A DNA stretch of 64,000 nucleotides from Trichinella spiralis (taxonomy: Eukaryota > Nematoda > Enoplea > Trichinellida > Trichinellidae), in the NCBI GenBank assembly GCA_000181795.3, contig CM012954.1, positions 11,344,730-11,408,729 on the forward strand, given 5' to 3'. This document shows positions 45,301-57,946 of this stretch, in pieces. The position numbers and the translations under genes are program-made. The notes beneath the pieces are model-generated. The model had not been told where the DNA came from and did no database searches. It worked only from the letters and a program-made list of their open reading frames with translations. The number at the start of each line of letters is the position of its first letter. The stretch's first letter is position 1.

Positions 45301-48300
45301 TTTGACCAAATCAAAATTGATCTTATTCTTCATTTTTTTTATTATTCAATACCAAAATCTCCAACTCATATTTGATGAGTTTCTAATCGAACAACAACAA
45401 CCGTCTACACTGTGTGATGATTATCAAATTTCGCATAAAATTGCAAATTGATATGCAAATATTCCTCTTCTTGACATTATTTTCTTCGACTCTAGTTAGT
45501 AAAATTTAAATTATCTCACAAACAACTAACTGCTTGAAAAGGTGAACACTGTTGGTGCTTTTCTCATTTGAAACATACTGCACAACAAGAATTAGTGGAG
45601 ATGATGATTGCCTGTAGACTTGGTTTTCGTGACAGTTTTATGAAATATGGAATTTTTTAATTGGAAATTGTTCAATCAATTTCAATCATCTTTTCAAAAC
45701 TGAACTTTCACTTGAATGATGCTTGGAAGAAGAAAAAAAAAACTAACATCCGAAGAGAAACGAAAATTTCTCATAAATTTTCATCAGTAGATAAAATTGA
45801 AAGAAAACAACAACATTTTTTAAACAAGTTGTAAATCTTCTTCGACAAAGAGAAATAAATGAATAAAATTAAAATTACAACTAAATTCAAAAAATGAAAA
45901 TGCACAAATTTCAGACCACGAAAAATATATAAATTGCGACGGCAAACAATTAGCTGAATATGCGAATGATCTAGAAGACATAGTTTTGACTGACGCCTGG
46001 CAACCGCTGGCAATGAATACAAATTTAAGTCAATTAAAAGTTGACCACCAACTAATTCATCAACATCAACAGCAGAGTTGTAGCACAGAAATTATGGAAT
46101 ATTATTAAACAAAACAAACCGGCAACTTTGCACAATACAAAAATTGCTAGAAATGATAATAAATTATTACCGATTATTTTTTGTTCGAGAATAAAATTTC
46201 AGCATATTCCCTCTCCCCCCCCCCCCAACCTATCTCTTCACAACCTATACATGTACTTTTCATTTCTTCAGATGTATCAAATGATTCAGAAATTTAATCA
46301 AGAGGAAGTCAGCAAATTTATCATTCATCAATCAAAATTGATTTCATGAAAACAAAATTTCAAATATTTGTTAATGGAATTATTTTTTTTTTGATTTGTT
46401 TTTTAAATTTCAAATATCAAAGGCAAAACTGCTATCGTGTACAATAACACCGAACTGTGGTAAGTAAATTTTAAAATGTAGAATTGTATTCAAGATGTAG
46501 AAAAAACCAAAATGACACCGACTGATAAAATGATTTAAAAAAAGAATAGATTTTTCTCTTAATAAAAGTAAAATGAAAGAAAGTAAGGTTTTATCTTTTT
46601 ATATGAATGGTTTCTTTATCGAATCACATGTTATGGGAGGTAATAATTGTCATTTACAAAAATACACACACACACATATTTTTTAAAGTGTAATAAATTC
46701 GTATGAGGAGACCTATTGTATTATTATGATAAAATGTTTAAAATGTCAAGATGGATGGATGGATGGTTATTACTGAGGAACAATTTCAATAGTGAAGAAG
46801 AAGTTCGACTCAATTCGCGTGATTAAGCCGGCTTTGCCGTTAGTTACACACCTGGCAAAAATGTGCACGCGCGCTTCATTAGCAAGCCCTAATTGGAAGC
46901 GGAGGTGAAGTAAAGCTGAAGAATGGACGCAGGAAGAAAAGAGTTGAAGCTAAAGCCCGGCTTTAATCCGGCCCGGTTGATCGATACGCGGCGCGCCGGT
47001 CGACCGGCGTCTCCGCGGCGCCGAACCATTTGATTAATTCGATAGACGAAATTGAGACGCGACGAAGATGCACTGTTGAATATGTTGATCCTGTTCGATT
47101 GATCCTTCCTCCTCCTGATTCACGTTGCCCCTCTGCATTGTTAGCTCGCTTGTATTTTGCTCTGATTCAAAGATTCCCCCTCCCCCTACCCCAACACTTC
47201 ACTGACTCCGTTGCCAAACCCATTTCCACGACATCTCGCTTACCTCGACGTTGCGGATGAACGTCCAGCCGGAACCGTCGACACGCGCTCTTTACCAACG
47301 CTGGCATTGTTACGTCTCGGATGGACTGTCAAATCCAACGGTTCATCACCGTTTCCATGCAACGGTTCCGCTTTGGAATAGTCGAACAACGACGCACCAC
47401 TGTCCACACTTTGACCAGCGACGGCACCGTTCAACAAATTGTCCGCAAAGCAGTACGGCGGCAGACCAGTGGCACAGTTGCTGTATATCGGAAGCAAGGG
47501 ATAAAAAGAATATGCAAACGATCGTTGCCATTGGGCAAGCAAATAGTTGGCATGATTTGGACTACCTGAATTATCATTGAATGAATGAATTGGTTCTTTT
47601 TGAATCAAGTAGAATGAAAACAAGAAATTTTACCGAAGAAAGGAAATTCAACACCAGTAGTATTCAATTCTACATCTCGATTTGGTTCTGTCAACCCGAA
47701 TGATATCATGGGCTGGTGATCTTCGGTTGGCAAACTTAGCAAAGATGAAGACGAATAACGTCGTTGATTATTATTACTATTTGTTGGCAATTCATTAGCA
47801 ACAACTGTTGCATTCGGTGATACTGTCAAATCCTAAACATGAAAATAAATAATAAATAAGAACAGTGTAAAAATTAAAATTAATAAAATATATAACCTGC
47901 TCCGAGTGATGCTGTTGTAGTTGTTCCTTGTGTTCTTGTTGTTGCATAGTGTTATTATTAGAGGGACTGTTGCTGTTGTTGTTGTTGTTGTTGTTGTAGC
48001 TGCTACTTTGACAAACGTAACAATCTTCGTTAGGATTCCAATCAGTTGGCACGCGTTCTGAAATGAATGCCAGTCGATGACCAGGAGAGAGAGATTGGGC
48101 TGATTTGCGCGCAGATTGAACCGCAATAAACGAAACAACCCGGTGTTACTTAGTTACTAAGACATTCGAGAAAGCGCATTGTCAATTGGTCACCTTCGCA
48201 ACAGCTACTGCCTCTCACACACACACACACAACACGGCCAACGCAATTCCCCCTCTCTATTATATACATATATATATTTGTATATATATACATACATACA

Positions 48301-51300
48301 TATACAATAGAAACTTTTTACCTTTCTTCCTGTTCATATAGATAAACATTTACTAACAAACTTTTCCACACAAAACAAATCAAACAATTTCCATACAAAG
48401 AAGGTTACCAAAATTAAAAATTACCACACAAAGCAACTTGATGATAATAATAACAGTTCATTAAATTCAGACGAAGAAGACGAGCACAAAAGCAGTCACA
48501 CATCATTTGTAATTAAATCACACAAACTGATTGGTCAACATTCATCACTATTAACTCTGCCTAACACGCATGCACACTGCATACACACATTCACATAGAT
48601 GTGCAATTTATTAAACTATTTACCACGGCGATAAAAAAAATTTTCATATATTACACGCATGAACTTCACAATAAAGAGAAAATAGATGAATCATCCGACT
48701 TACCCGATTCACCAGCAGTGACAAAGCAACGTCTCGGATCCGTAATTGCGCTAATACTCTGCCAAGATGCTCGGTCAAACAATCGCTCACAGACCTGCTC
48801 CACACCTTCAAAAAAAAATCAACCAAACATCAACATACTAGCAACAACCCAACTGAACAATGCAACAGTTGAAAAAGCAAAAATCAACTGCATGCATCAT
48901 TCATCCATCGTACACGGTAGTAGTAAGTTCGCTTGGAGCAGGTAGCTAGTAAAAATTTTGTTTTTTTTTCTTTGTAAACTGTATTTCAAATAAAATTCAA
49001 ATGAATAAAACTTTCACAAAACAGATAATAATATTATGTTTGCATATACAGGAGTAATTTTATTTCTTTACAATGGGTGGGTCGGTTATTTTTGAAAAAG
49101 GTAAAACAGGAGATTGTTGCAAAATCAATGTTCCACCGCTTAATTGTCGACAACGAAAATCACACTGCACCTACATAAATTACAAGGCAATCCTGACAGG
49201 GTAGACAATAAAAATCAAAACCGACATCATATCTTTCCCCCACAGTTGAAAAACTTACTGCATTTACGTTCAATTAGCTAATTGAAGTTTGGAAAAAATA
49301 TTTCACGTTGTAAGCATGAAGCAAAATTATCTCGGAAATATATTTTAAAAAACGTGTATAAAAATATTTTTTGCGATAAATAAAGAAAAGATGTGACAAA
49401 TACGTTGAACAACCACCATCAACGAGGAGAAATTCGAATTGGTCTGTGCATATTTGCAATTGTTCAAATTGCACTTGGATAAGCGCGAATTATTAAAGCA
49501 TGAAAAAGTAGTGGAATGGAAGAAAGTTTTATCACACAAGTTGTTTTCTATTGAGTGAAAATAGTTCCATATTTTTTTTGGTTAACCAACAAATTGAATG
49601 GAACCCTGCACAACTGAGTGCACAGAGCAAGAAATGAAAAATTGTCTTTCTCAATCGACAATAAATCAGGTAGAGAATATTTTCGGAAAACAATAAAACA
49701 TTCGCATTTCACCCGTCGAGACTGTCTGATGACGCGTGCAGTTTTATTATCCGCTTAACTTGTTCAATCATTTCATGCAAATATATTTGGCGAAGAAAAA
49801 TATCCCCTCCCCCTTATACATAGGTGATCATTTATATTTCCGTAAATTTTGTAAAAAAGAAATCTATTCATAGTCATACTTTTATAACCTTCAGGAAAAA
49901 GAACGTCAGACTAAATATTAATAAAGGTAAATTTATTATAATTGAACAATCGATGAAGGGAAAAAATAGGAAAATGCAAAAATTTTCGAAAAAACATCCC
50001 CCGAATCTTACTGTACAACATTTGAATCGCCGCATCGATTAAATGAAAATTACAATTTCACAATTCGCAGTTGAAACTTTACCAATTGATGATAAAAAGG
50101 GACAGAGAAGGAAAAAACACAAATCAACATGTCGAGAAACGTTGAAAAGAAATTTTGATTAAAATGTTATGCTTTTCAGTGGGGGGAAATTTATAAATTG
50201 TACCTTCAAATGTGAACATATAATAAAAGCATATGTGAATCGTCGATCAAACTCGACAGACACGGTATTTCATTGAATGTTCTGATTCGGAACCCTGGAG
50301 ACTTACCGTTCAAAAGATGAACGACAGTCCACGACAGGCTTTTGTAGACAATGATTCACTTGAATAATCATTTTCACAACGGTTAATTAAAATTTATTGT
50401 AAAACAAATGAAATGAAAAACAAAATTATCAAATCAATATTCAAACTGATCCAAATATCTCATTTCGCCAATGAACACTACACGATAAAATTGATAACTG
50501 AACAGGAAATGTAACAACAAGCAACGTATCAATTTTAATTTTCACATTTTCACTATTCAATTATTCCATCGAACAATACTGTTCCCCCATCGCAGCAGGG
50601 TTGAAATCAGCTACTGATGAAAAATTGGACATCATCCCAACAACAGAAAACAAAAAACTACTACCAACATTCCATGTGTAGGTGCAAATTTCAAAATTCA
50701 AATTATCAGCCAACAAAATGATAATCATAAAAATGCAATCAATCGTATTCAACAAAAAAATACAGCAACAACAAAAAAAAACCAAATAAAAATATTGCAT
50801 GAAATGCGAATTTATTTTTGCTTTCTTAGAGTAGAAAAAAGTACAAACAAAAAAACACTTTGAAAAATGCTATCTGAACTGTTGTTGTTGTTGCTGTTCC
50901 CAGCTTGTATGTGAATTTGAATTTGTAAAAGTTTCAATATTTACAAAAAGAAATAAACAAATAATAAACAATGGTAGTACTATTCATGCTTTTTGAAATG
51001 ATCACAAAATGATACTTATGAAAAAAAAAATTTCACATGCAATAGAGGAGAAAAAGATAAAGTAAAATGATGCAATGCATATATATATTTATATATGTGT
51101 GTGTGTGTGCATATTTTTTTTGCCATCCCACCCCCTTTTATACATGCAGTCATTTTAGTAAACAGTCAGTTGTCAATCAATGGAAAAAAGAAAAACTGCA
51201 GTGGAGAAAGCCTTTTGGCGTTCGAGCTAGCTGTATATATTTAAAAATTATTTTTAGATCAAATGAAAAAGCCAGCCGAAATTAAAACTTCTGCTCTGCG

Positions 51301-54300
51301 TGACAAATGGATGAAATAAAAACATACGAAAATTAATAAAATATATTCCATTACCAAATTTCCGTTCAATTCGATGCACATTAATCAAGGAAATGTAATT
51401 ATTTGTAAATAAATAAATATATATATATATATATACAGATAGATATCTAGCAAATTTGTCTTATCGATACGTTTGAATAAAGAGAATGAAATTTGTCTAT
51501 CACGATCATTCATTCTTAAACTATCCATTTTTTGTTTCAAAAACTAAAATGTTAAAATAAATATCTCTTCATGTCGTAAAAGCATTTCTGGATTCAGAAC
51601 AAAAAAGCATAAATAATAAGTAAATAAATCTAAACAACAACAAATCTACAACATTGCTTTTGAAAGACTTGTTTCAAACTATGTTTTGCAATTATCATTT
51701 CAATTATTCTACTAGCATCGTAATGTTTTCGCAAAAACGCTTCTTATTGTTTTCTAAAGAAAAACCAATCACGTCATTGCATTCTACAATGATTCACCTT
51801 TTTAATATATATATATACAGAAATAATGCTTTCCAGAAAATTTCAGTTCATCCCAGGAAAAATGAAAATTTGAAACAATTTTCTCAAAATACATCAATCA
51901 TCCTGTAGCGAATAATAAAAGTGGCAAAATAAAAATTTTCATAAAACTAAACAAACACCTGCAAAATAAAAAAGAATATATCTTTAAAAATATAAAATCA
52001 TTAATAAATAATTAATTACCCTACATGATTTTTTTTCTCTCAGCAGATGTAAGCTGACCTACTATAGAGGCAAATAATATGAGAAATGATAGAAAAATAA
52101 AAAACACAAAAAATGATCATTAATATGTACATCGGAGAATACTTTATGTTTGATCAACAATTGCAAATTAATCTACAAGCAATTAAGAAAAAAACAAGCA
52201 TCATTAGATTCAGTAAATAAACATGAAATAATATAACCTGGTTCAGTATTGTTTCGAACTTTTCAAAAAGTTTAAATATAAATTAAAGTAAATGTGTTTT
52301 TAAAAGCAAAATTTAATTTTCATTACGATTCTTTTCCTATATCCATAGCAAATATTTGTAAAGAAGAATGAAAAGAAAAATTGAAAAACAGAAATCATAA
52401 TTTTTGAAATTGTTAATTATTATTGCTCGACTGTTGATAACGATGATGATGATGATGACATTGAGGTTAATTAAGTTAGCCGAAAATGAATAGATATATC
52501 AATGCGCAGGTAATTTTCAGTGCAGTTGGAAAATTGATCGCAACTGCTCGTGTCGAGTCGGTCAGGTGAACTTGTCGGATGTTGGATGACGGATGACGTA
52601 CCCTGGAGACGGGTCTAGACCAAGCATCACTTTGTTCAACAACAACATCAACAAGCCCTGGTTTAAATTTAAATTATTATCAGGTGACTATGGATACTTG
52701 CAGGATATTTGGTAATTTTACGACTGTTGATGATTTGATTAACGGGTTGAAATGAAACAAGCAAGGCAGCCAGCCAGTCAACAACACCAACTGAACAGCC
52801 AACTCACACACATCATCATCACCTCATTCTTCTCACTTATTAATTTAAAAATTTTAAAAGTAAAAATAGCTATATATTTTTCAGTAAAAAGATATCATTT
52901 TTTGATAATAATTAATTTTTCGTTGTTAGCGACGTCAACGCCTACGGCTTTACGCGACCAGCGCGGATGGATGATTATTTTCGATGATGATTTCAATTCA
53001 TCTCACTAAATCACTAAAACGAAAACGGTCCTTTCGTATTATTATTTAAAATATACGTATATACATACGTATGTATGCATATTTATTGATTGATTCACTT
53101 TCCAATAATGATAATGATAATGATAATAACATTTTGGCCAAAGCTAAAGTCAGACAGAGCATTTCACCTTATCGCCTGAGAATGTCACAAATAAAGTAGA
53201 GAATAAAGAGACTGAGAGCTTCAAATTATGAACCTGCACGGCAGACTGAAGCTAATTACAACAGCTCGACGACAATTGATAGACCACTATCGAACTGTTC
53301 TGCTCGTGACTAGAAAATGGTCAGCGACGGTGAAATATAATAATAGATTGACATTCAAAATACGCCTATTCCAATAATACAAATAATAAATACCAATCCG
53401 CTCAAATTTCCACCTTCAAATTGGACTTATTGAAGAAGTTACTTTGAAAAATTTGAAATTTTATTTTTTTAAATAATTTGAAAAACCAAAAACACTATAT
53501 ATATATATATATATTACATTCATGCTGGTGTATATGTATATGCACAATGAATTGCTTTTGAAATTTTCTTTTCATTCAACGAATAATATCAATTTCAAGC
53601 AAATGAACATACGATAACGTTTCATTGTTGATCAGCATCATTCAACTATTAAACATTTTTTATAATGTTAAAAATTTACATAAAACAACAAGAACAAAAA
53701 TTCTGAATTCACACGCATTCGATCCTGCCATTACATATATTTATTGAAAAAGGATTTTCTTAAAAATTCAAAATAAAATTAAGAAAAAATAATGTATTTT
53801 TATTTTTATATAAATTTGCACAGACTAGATAATAAATTAAAAATTGCAATCAATTCAGTAAAAAAGATGGTATAAATTTCTTTTTATTTAAAAAAATAAT
53901 TGCACACAGCTTGAATAATAATAAATAAATTAAACAACCTGTTGTTGAAGAAAATCGAAAAATGCAATCAAATATTCAAAAAGTCATACTCCTGTTAAGG
54001 TCACCAATTCTGTTCCATCAAATTACCCGCCAAAAGATAATGGAAAAACACGATGATTACCGGTAGATGAGAAATGATGCAGGATCATAAGAAAGCGAAA
54101 AATATGTAATAATTTGCAATTTATTAATTTTGATCAAACTGAGCGAAATGTGAAGTAGAAGTATTTTGTCGGCTAAAAGGAAAAAGAAGGAGGAGGAACG
54201 TGGCAAATTTGCCAACCGAATTCATCACCGTGCCTAGCGCCGCCGCCTGTAAACAACGAGATGTAGAAAGCTGAGCAACGCGTAAACATGATTTTGCTGT

Positions 54301-56172
54301 ACAGCAGCGGTGTCCAGGTGGATAAATATATGAAAATCGCCAATTTCACAAAATCAGCCCAACTTCCCCCCCCCCCTTCCACCCACTTACACACTCAGTG
54401 ATGGGCGTGTTTGCCACATTGGACGTTTTTGTTTGTCCCTTTCGGCTTTTCAAAAATTATTTACCAGCATCCTTCTTTCCTATTGCAACAACAGAATTGT
54501 CACTTTTGGACACATATTAAACCTACTTGGTCATCCAATTTTCAATAGCAATTAAATTTCACACCATCACTATTCATGCAAATCAGTAAACTGTATTTTG
54601 AAATAAATGTACAAAAAAAAATTTTTTTTCTCAAATACAACACTGTAATTGTTTTTTGCATTTATAATTTCAAAAAAATAATTATTCAAACGAAAATCTC
54701 AAAAACTCATCCCCATGATAAATAAATAAATCATTCGAAAGCATTTGTGCTGTTGTTGCTAAGGTAACAACATTTAAAAAGGAGTTCAAAAAGAATGAAC
54801 ATCTGTTGAAATGATTTATAACTTATACAATTAATAAGAAAATTAGTTGAACAAACAACACCACTGGAACAGTTGGATTATTTCAATATTCAACCAACAT
54901 GTGGTGCATTGGAAGTTTTATTTCGAGAGGGAAAGTTGTATAAAATTCATTTCAAATAATATACACACACGCGCGCGCTCCAATCGCCAACGCTCATCCC
55001 ACAAAACATGTGAATTATTTTTAAATTATCATATTTCAACTAGTGATAAAAAACATTTTTTGAAAAAAAAACTAAAAAAGAATGTTTTTCCCCCAATTGT
55101 CAGTCTGGAATCGTGGATTCTGGATTGAGCAGTGATGCATGCATGAATTGCATGCAGATGGAAAAAGCAACAAATGTGACGGAGCTCAATTGGGTGAAAA
55201 AATTGAAATGCAAAAATAGATCGATTCCAATTTTATCATATTCACATTTTCAAAAATCAAAAAAAAATTATAAACAACAAATTTGCAAACAAGATACAGG
55301 AAAGAAAATGAAAATCCGCCGAACCACCACATCTACGTTGGTAATTTTTTTATTTGTTTAAAATATTTTGTATATATTTTCCGAAATAAAATATTCAACA
55401 AATGAAAAACAACAAGTCGAGAACAGTCTCTTTTTGCGCCTAGTTCAATTTCGCCTCTTTGGTTCACAATTGGTTGATTGAAATCAAATAATAATAATAA
55501 TGATAATATGGAAATTTGGAAAAATGAGATTATCAAATTCATTTCGGCCTGCCTGCCCAGACACTGAAATGGCCAATGCGACGTGGCCGTAACCGGGCAA
55601 CAAACGCTGCGGGCGACCACAGCCAGCCTATAGAATGTCAATTTTGTCTGCACCAGACGCCGAGCCATGTGCAGTGTGGATGTCTGTGTTCAAATGTGGA
55701 CCGGCTTAATCATCATCATCATCATCATCATCATCAGCTCAAGCCCTTGGGCCCGCCAGGTGGATGGGCAACAAGTAAGAAATCAATAAACTGCCACCGC
55801 CCCATTCCCCCCCCCCCTCTACCCCCTACTGCCTCTATCCCAAATAACTCCGGCTGTGAAATTTGCTCAATTCAAAAAATTGGCGGCCGCCGTAGAGGAA
55901 GATTGAAGAAGTGAAAGAAGAAGAACAAAAACTGAAAACCGGTTTCCAAGGAGCTGAACGCGCCGACTTATTTCATTCACACAAACCGACCAATATATGT
56001 ATATATACATATATATTTGATTTCTTATTTTCCTTCAGTCAAAAATTTACATAAATGTGAACTTACCAAGAAGAAGTAGTAGACTTTTGTTCCAACGTTG
56101 TAAATCACGAAAACGACTTTTTCGTTCTGCTGAACATCGTTGTCGTTTGCATGGACTACAAAATTCGCTCAT
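42333..56172 (-). CDS. E93: E93/Mblk-1/LCOR-family transcription factor with two pipsqueak-type HTH domains
   Basis: Eight exons in phase, 770 residues: 56067-56172, 48704-48805, 47897-48057, 47634-47832, 47244-47565, 43274-43889, 42773-43214, 42333-42697. Exons 1-3 encode the N-terminal domain shared with vertebrate LCOR: CKRQRCSAERKSRFRDLQRW, then GVEQVCERLFD, then DWNPNEDCYVC, which match LCOR's CRRQQCSVERRGF, VGFESILEGLF and DWSFDENCLFC. Exon 5 carries PLDLTV (about 265-270), the classic CtBP-recruiting motif. Exon 6 holds the first HTH (about 310-355, KRSYSKADLEAAV...YGVPRSTLRNKI), exon 7 the second (about 563-612, GQYRKYDKNAL...YGVPHSTLEYKVKE). The C-terminus has a Gln tract and the basic stretch WRKMRRKKSTPKK. 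E93 is an ecdysone-induced regulator of adult fate in insects; C. elegans mbr-1 acts in neurite pruning. Intron 1 is 7.3 kb and intron 5 is 3.35 kb. The N-terminal exons are short and rest on motif match plus phase. Confidence 0.88.
43890..47243. other. Fifth intron of E93
   Basis: 3.35 kb, mostly AT-rich. Its 5' part at about 46840-47060 is sharply GC-rich and includes a 16-bp perfect palindrome (46994-47009). An (AATT)n run lies at about 43955-43978. No nested gene recognised. Confidence 0.5.
46994..47009. repeat. 16-bp perfect GC-rich palindrome
   Basis: CGCCGGTCGACCGGCG reads the same on both strands. It lies in a CG-dense patch with further short palindromes (GGCGCGCC, CCGCGG, GGCGCC), inside an AT-rich intron of the E93 gene. 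Confidence 0.9.
51417..51435 (+). repeat. (AT)n microsatellite
   Basis: About nine AT units in the first E93 intron. Confidence 0.85.
55711..55734 (+). repeat. (CAT)8 microsatellite
   Basis: Eight perfect CAT units in the first E93 intron, about 0.4 kb from exon 1. Confidence 0.9.
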
Positions 56173-57946
56173 GCTCCTTTTTTCTCGCTCTGTCCACAGT
56201 ATAGTATGTCTAGTTGAATAATGTAAGCAGTGTGGCTTGAATCTTCACCGGAAAAGCTTTTCAACGTGATGCCAGATGAAAATTGTATTTATTAGTGGAA
56301 CAAATTGCAATAAAAAGCTAAGAAAAAATAGTGATGAAAAAAAAAGTTAGTTCGTCATGATTTTTCTTCAATTTTTTTACAACAACCGAGCTTACAAGCT
56401 ATACAAGTAATAGTAGTAGTAGTAGTAGTAGTAGCAGTGGAAAAATGAGGTAAGCCCGTCGCCATTGCTACCGCCACGGTCGATCAATAGGTTGACGAGC
56501 GGTTGACGCTAGCCGCGTGGCAGTCAGTCTCATTTCACCTGCAACTGCTTGTAATTAATCGCCAAAGTCGACACCGAGAACCCTGTGCAACAAGTGGATG
56601 GCACGTCCAACACGCGCTAACACGCGAGCATTTTTTTCCCCTCCAGCCAGTCTGCTGCGGATCACTCACTCACTCACTCTCTCTCTCGACTCTTCACCAA
56701 AGATCCAATTTCATTCCACTAGCATGGATGAACAAAAATACGCAAGCTGCCAAGTAATTGGAACCCGGATTCGAAGATCATCCGCACCACCACACTGCTG
56801 ACCAAACAGCTTCGACCATTGAAACTGAAACAACTCGAAATCACTTCAAAAATAGAAACAAACTGAAAATCAAAGAAAAAATTGCTGCATTTCGACATCG
56901 AATTATCAAATTTACTGATCAAAATGAAATTCTATTCAATTTTCAGTGATTCATTTGAAAAAGTGCGCCAAACGAGAAAACAATTTTCAAACAACAAATC
57001 AACGGACGACAATTTCACAGTACTTCAAATTTTCATCGTACTTGATACTCAATTACAGTACTAGAATACAAATTTGAAACAGAAAATCAATAATATCAAT
57101 TGAAGAATAAAATATTTGAAATACATTGCAAAAAAATTATTTTTTTTCTTCAATTTATTGTTCAAAATTTGCTATTTCGGATAACTCATTTTCTTGTTCT
57201 TTTTTTTTCAAATTCAATTTCAAATGTAATGTTTGCTATTTATTATTACTTTGCACAATGAGAAAAAATTACTTTCAATAATAGAATATTCAAATGTCAT
57301 AACTAAGACTAATAAATTCAGAAAATTACCTTAAAAGTAATTAACGATTTTCAAGTTCTAATTAACTTTTTTTCACAACACCGATACTGCAATATGTCAC
57401 ATTATTATCAAAATTACAGATCAATTTTTTTATCAATGATATTCATTTTAATGAAAATTTCAAATTTCATCTTTCAATAAATTGAAAATTAGTCGTTTTT
57501 CTATTCAAATTACAATTTGACAAATGATACTGCTAAGCCAATCGCAATTACAATGATCAATTTACTTGTTTCACAAAAAGTAACAACAATGACGAAACAA
57601 AACAATCAACAACAACAACAATGAAATAAAATTAATCAGCACGGAACTGAAGGATAACCAGACTGACTGACAAGAGAGATGAGTAAAATTTAAAAGGAGA
57701 CGTATAAATCAATTTTATCACTTTCCAGAAGTTCAAAAATGGAAACACTGGATACAAACAACACTGACGAAGTACCTGAAATAGAATTATTTTAAAAAAA
57801 ATGTTCAAAAATGGAAAAAGTAATAAAATCAGCAAAATTCTGAAAATCAAAATTTTAAAAACTCGTCTTTAAAAGTACTGCTTTCTCCGACATTCCATTC
57901 GACATATTATATACTTACTAATAATTTTGGCAATTGGAGATCGTTA
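56173..57946. promoter_or_regulatory. Region upstream of E93 and downstream of ASAP
   Basis: E93 promoter side on the minus strand; contains (TAG)8 at 56411-56434 and a GC-richer patch at about 56450-56660. The part beyond 56800 is AT-rich ASAP 3' flank. No gene recognised. Confidence 0.4.
56411..56434 (+). repeat. (TAG)8 microsatellite
   Basis: Eight perfect TAG units about 240 nt upstream of the E93 start codon. Confidence 0.9.

Larger units (their letters stand above)
48806..56066. other. First intron of E93 (7.3 kb)
   Basis: Long, AT-rich intron with GC-richer islands at about 52540-52630, 53150-53320, 54175-54310 and 55555-55900. Microsatellites include an AT run (51417-51435), GATG units near 52442 and (CAT)8 (55711-55734). 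Enhancers or alternative first exons are plausible. A plus-strand frame at 55576-55914 was not accepted as a gene. Confidence 0.5.

Noticed and set aside
55576..55914. Plus-strand frame with eight histidines and CxxC-like pairs inside E93 intron 1
   Set aside because: The His run is a CAT microsatellite and the cysteine spacing matches no zinc-finger family I know; no splice support.
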